A stretch of 64,000 nt of DNA, from assembly GCA_015657535.1 (NCBI GenBank), contig JADHZB010000706.1, positions 2,680-66,679 on the forward strand, given 5' to 3'. Positions 60,301 through 64,000 of the stretch are shown one piece after another. Positions within the stretch are counted from its first letter, which is position 1. Each line of letters begins with the position of its first letter. A program made the position numbers and the translations under genes. The stretch comes from Nephromyces sp. MM_2019 (taxonomy: Eukaryota; Apicomplexa; Aconoidasida; Nephromycida). Under the pieces are notes generated by a model. It saw only the letters and a list, made by a program, of their open reading frames with translations. It was not told where the DNA came from and did no database searches.

Positions 60301-62891
60301 TTCGTAGTACACTATGTGCGCTCTTCACCAGTAGATCCTACATGTGAATATGTTCACTTAAAACGACGCTGCAGAAACGCAAGCGATAAAAGTATAGTAA
60401 AAAATATAAGCTAGGGAAAATGAACTAATAAAATAGCTAAAAACTAGCCCCAGTATGGCATATCTTATAAAGAACAATATCACGCCAACCAGTGCTCAAA
60501 AACAATGAAAAGCAGTGTATCAGTCTATTCACAATAGTATTAAATATATCAGCCTGTTTTTTTATCTATTGAAATCTCCACAAGTTCCATGTAATCTGGG
60601 CATTAACGTCTTTATGTCAAAAAAATTATGCTGTAATTAAAAACGTGAGCTGGGTTCTTAGCTACAGAGAAGTAAAATATTTCCTTGAGTGACGTAAAAT
60701 TCAAAGAGCCTTCGAAGGCTGCCATGTGCTATACCTTATCATAAATCTAATCTTATGCAAGTATAGAATGAAAAGCTGGCTTGCAGGGGTTTAAAAAAAG
60801 TTTTTTTTTCACCTGTTACTTGGTGCATATTTTAAGTAAATTCAAAACTTACAAGATTTTCATATAATACGTCATGGTAAAAATTTTTTGGTAAATATTT
60901 ACTTCTTAAAAAAATTAGTGCATGCTCTATCCCTTTTTGCGCATATGCTCCCTATCCTTTAGAGCTGCATGTGAACACTTTCGAAGTATGCCAAGCTGTG
61001 AATTTATAATACAGTTGTATGGATTTAGGACTATTGAGACGAAAACGATTTGCTTCAATGAGAGTGTGCGAAAAGTCGATCACTTTATGTACATGCATCT
61101 TTACGTACGTGAAGTTAGGCCCTCAAAAGCGGAGACTTGGTACCGTATTAAGAATTTTGTATTATTTTGCGGCTATTTTTCAGCATCTTGAGTCATCCTA
61201 AAACGAGCCACAATGCTTGTTCGAAACCTAGGCTTTTTTCCCTCCCGTCTGCTTTTTGTAACTTTGGTATCTAAAGAATAATATACACACCTTGAAAGGC
61301 GGAATCTCCCTCGGTTCCCCCATATTCAAATGTAAAAAATAACTTTTTTTAAGCCGGTAATCTACGAAGCAGCTATATACACGTACTAAGGCGGTAGGAG
61401 GTGTAGTCCTCTAAACCTAGCAAATAGCATTTAATCCCTTCAGGTATAAACCTTTTTTTTCTTGTCTAACAGCAAATGAGGAAGTGCTGTTAATTCCTAA
61501 ACTCAAAATTTTGTGCTTGCAAACTTAAAATTAACAGGCTAGTGTTCCGGCATTTTCTCTGGATATTGCAAAGTTCTTAAATTGGACCATGGTGGTGCTA
61601 CTCCAAAAGGCGCTCAAAATATTCGGGAGAATAGCTGTCACAAATTTGCAGTCCATTATAACGATTTTGGATGTTCTAAGAGCCTATCTGGCAAAGTTTC
61701 AAGCGCTCCTCATAGGTTTCAAGACTAACGCAAAGCCGAAGCAAGGCATTTTTTGTTAAATTTCACAGCAAAAAAAAACACTGGTTGAGTTAATCCATAT
61801 AATAACATATGTTGTTTTTATTTCATGATAGGCCAAAGTGATCATTACATAAACGAAAATCACAAACAAAATTTCTGTGCTGAGTAAATACTTTAAAGAG
61901 GGAAAAAAGTAGGATGCAGTGGTAATGCAAATTTATTTTGTCAGGGTTTTTTTTTGGTTGTCTTAATACGTCAGCTGCCAAGCGAAGCTGCTAATTTAAA
62001 ATTGAAGAGTATTGTGCCAAACTAGCTACTAACGAAGTTTAATTATCCGTATACCACTTATACAAGCTTTACTCAATGTTCTTTGAGTGGCTGCGTTGGC
62101 AGCTCATCTGGTATCTTTTAGTAGCCTATAACTAAGTGTTATTTCACGAATTAGAAGCAAAAATCCAATGCTTACCTTGAGTGCAACTTTAGAATACAGA
62201 TACACTTATCTGGTACATGAGGCTGCGTTTTCCGCCTAGTTTGCATGCTGCGATACGTTTACATTACCATTTGTAATACATCATACGGGAAGGTATGAAC
62301 CAACTGAGTTAGTGATAGAGCCGCTTCATAGCTGAATCGCGCTATATACTGATACTATAAGACTAGCTGCCCCCTGCAAAATATCCTCCAATGAACGGGT
62401 GAACAGCCATGACGAGATTTTGTTTTTAACTAGTATTGCATCCAAGCTAAGGGAATTTTGAAGCTTGGGAAGGTGCAGGTGCCCCTGTAATTCTTTGGTA
62501 TCACGGATAAAACGCAAAGCATGCATGCTATTGGCGAATCTTATTGGGTATGAGGACGCACGAGGTTGTCCTTAGAAAACATATTATATCAACTCTGCCA
62601 AATGTATGAAGGCATATGCGGCAAAATCGGTCTACCTCCGGGCTTAATCCAGCCGGGCTTAAAATATCTGTATTGCTGAGTACAATAACGGCTGGTTCGA
62701 AACAAAAAAAAGAACGCGGGAACATCCAGTTTCTTAAATCAGGTAGTAATGAAAAAAACCACATTTGTTGTTACATGTAATGCGAAAGAATAACTTAGCC
62801 ATGTTACGTAATGACAATTCATCTTACAATTAGGTAAAACACATTGCATTGAAACGCAGAAGCCGAATACATGCAAAGGAGGACGCGTGCA
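57304..62891. other. Spacer between divergent orphan genes
   Basis: No supported gene over 5.6 kb. Isolated exon-like pieces exist on the plus strand (58935-59046, 60079-60156 and a possible ATG exon 59539-59569) but their phases do not connect, so no gene is called. No RNA gene or long repeat was recognised. The promoters of the flanking genes should lie at the two ends. Confidence 0.4.
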
Positions 62892-64000
62892 ATGAGCGAC
62901 GTGCAATGCGTAGTTCTTTCGCTAGTATCCTTTTGCCTTCGGTCCTACAACGTAAGTTTTTGCGGCCTCCATAAAGCGTTCTTGTAGAAGGGTAATTATT
63001 ACGCTTTTGTAAGCTTATTGGTACGGGAGTCTTTCCGTACTTTTTTCAAAAAGCCACCGAATATTGAAGCAGACAGTAATGAAGGTTCAACTACGAAGAA
63101 GCCCCATATCCCGTGGGTATTTGGTGAAATTTTTGTAGGTGTTGCTGCGTTGCCCTACAATACTCGTACAACCAGTTTTTATATCCAAGCCATGAAAACT
63201 TCTTTCCTGAAAATCCTTAAAATATGATGGACAGATGAAGCCTTCGGCATACGGAGTCCTATATGCAATACTTATAGGTGCTGTCACAGGCGCAATAACG
63301 CTACGACAGCTGGCTTTCCTCGATGTAGCAGTAGGGGTAACTTCTTTGACAGCTGGAGCACCTAGAGGCATACAAATTTTGACTAACATTCTCTATGTAT
63401 TGTTCATCCTTGTGAGTTTCATACCTAAGAAAGATGAAGTTGACGGATTTTCGACGAGGAGGCACAAGTATGGACGCACTGCGCAGCATCATGGGGGCGA
63501 GACATATGGTAAGAGGGCGATGGCATGGTGTATCGTTAAAGCGAGTGATATCGCAGCATTTCCTCGAGCTCTATTGAAGAGGACGAAAAAATGCCTGAAG
63601 ATAAATGAGAGTGATGAGAGTACTAGCCGGTTTTGCCGAGCTAAATTTATAGCCCCATCAGCTGAAGGACGTTCAGGTGGGGAGAGAATTGCGCCAGAAT
63701 ACCCACCGGAAAACGGTCAAGATAAAGATAACTTTTATGCAGGAGTGGGCTTCGATAAGTTGGATAGCCCAGCAAGTTTCCTACCCCGTTTGCTCACTGA
63801 CTTACGGGTAATTTCGGAGATAAAACATCAGGATTACGAAGTGAGCACCACCCAATTTTGTTCAAAACCCTCGGCTACCTCGTCGGATATGTTCGACATC
63901 TTCTTACAGGTAATTACCCTTTTTGCTCTCGGATTCTATGCAAGCGTCCTAATCATGGGTATTTCATATTGCCCGGTAGAATATTCATTCTTCATTGGGC
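62892..64000 (+). CDS. Unrecognised membrane protein, 5' part (continues past the right edge)
   Basis: Exon 1 (62892-62951) reads MSDVQCVVLSLVSFCLRSYN and ends in a strong donor AAC|GTAAGT. Exon 2 begins at 63235, after GGACAG, in phase 0. It stays open for 255 codons to the window edge, so no stop is visible. It encodes two hydrophobic stretches near its start (GVLYAILIGAVTGAIT and ILTNILYVLFILVSFI). A polar loop of about 140 residues follows (KYGRTAQHHGGETYGKR ... SAEGRSGGERIAPEYPPENG), then another hydrophobic segment (VITLFALGFYASVLIMGI) after a possible donor CAG|GTAATT at 63910. If that donor is used, the last segment is intron. The acceptor before 63235 has a poor pyrimidine tract, so the ATG at 63235 could instead be the true start. 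I recognise no family; a multi-pass membrane protein is inferred from hydrophobicity alone. Confidence 0.6.

Noticed and set aside
60922..61201. 89- and 60-codon plus-strand open frames
   Set aside because: Overlapping frames without motifs or splice context; expected by chance over 5.6 kb.
1..64000. CRISPR arrays, insertion sequences, operons or a defence or biosynthetic cluster
   Set aside because: The repeats are short tandem duplications or microsatellites, and the gene structures are those of an intron-bearing eukaryotic nucleus with unrelated neighbours.

Overview
The window is nuclear DNA from an intron-rich, AT-rich unicellular eukaryote. Genes are split by many GT-AG introns of roughly 200-1,500 bp, exons are as short as about 50 nt, and intergenic gaps reach several kb. 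No bacterial, phage or mobile-element architecture is visible. Gene content (ClpB-type chaperone, mitochondrial branched-chain keto acid dehydrogenase E2, CCDC43-like protein, a CAMK kinase and a MAPKKK-like kinase with a large insert) and the intron style would fit an apicomplexan or related alveolate. That placement is inference; no taxonomic marker gene is present.

Layout. 1-2222 (+): the last two exons of a ClpB/Hsp100 gene whose earlier exons lie left of the window. 2223-9876: long spacer with one exon-like minus-strand segment, a diverged tandem duplication and a near-perfect palindrome. 9877-19131 (+): a complete 11-exon gene for the E2 (lipoamide acyltransferase) of the branched-chain 2-oxoacid dehydrogenase complex. 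19132-22163: spacer. 22164-29315 (-): a CAMK-family protein kinase in at least ten small exons, with possible N-terminal exons up to about 30038. 30039-33713: spacer. 33714-38773 (+): a five-exon CCDC43-like gene. 38774-43134: spacer. 43135-44303 (-): coding-looking segments that may be the 3' end of the next gene. 45276-53539 (-): a 1,240-residue STE/MAPKKK-like kinase with a very long Ser-rich N-terminus and about 150 residues inserted between the glycine loop and the catalytic lysine. 53700-55326 (-) and 55581-57303 (-): two unrecognised protein genes. 57304-62891: spacer. 62892-64000 (+): the 5' part of an unrecognised membrane-protein gene that runs off the right edge.

The neighbours are not an operon or a functional cluster: a chaperone, a mitochondrial metabolic enzyme, two kinases and several orphans lie side by side in both orientations. 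Most gene models were assembled by matching reading phase across GT-AG introns and checking the joined protein against the known order of family motifs. Where the phase fits but no family supports the join, the entry says so. I found no convincing RNA genes, CRISPR arrays, transposons or origins. No previously undescribed system is evident; the most unusual items are the N-lobe insert of the MAPKKK-like kinase, the orphan genes at 53.7-57.3 kb, the hidden membrane gene at the right edge and a long inverted repeat inside a kinase intron.
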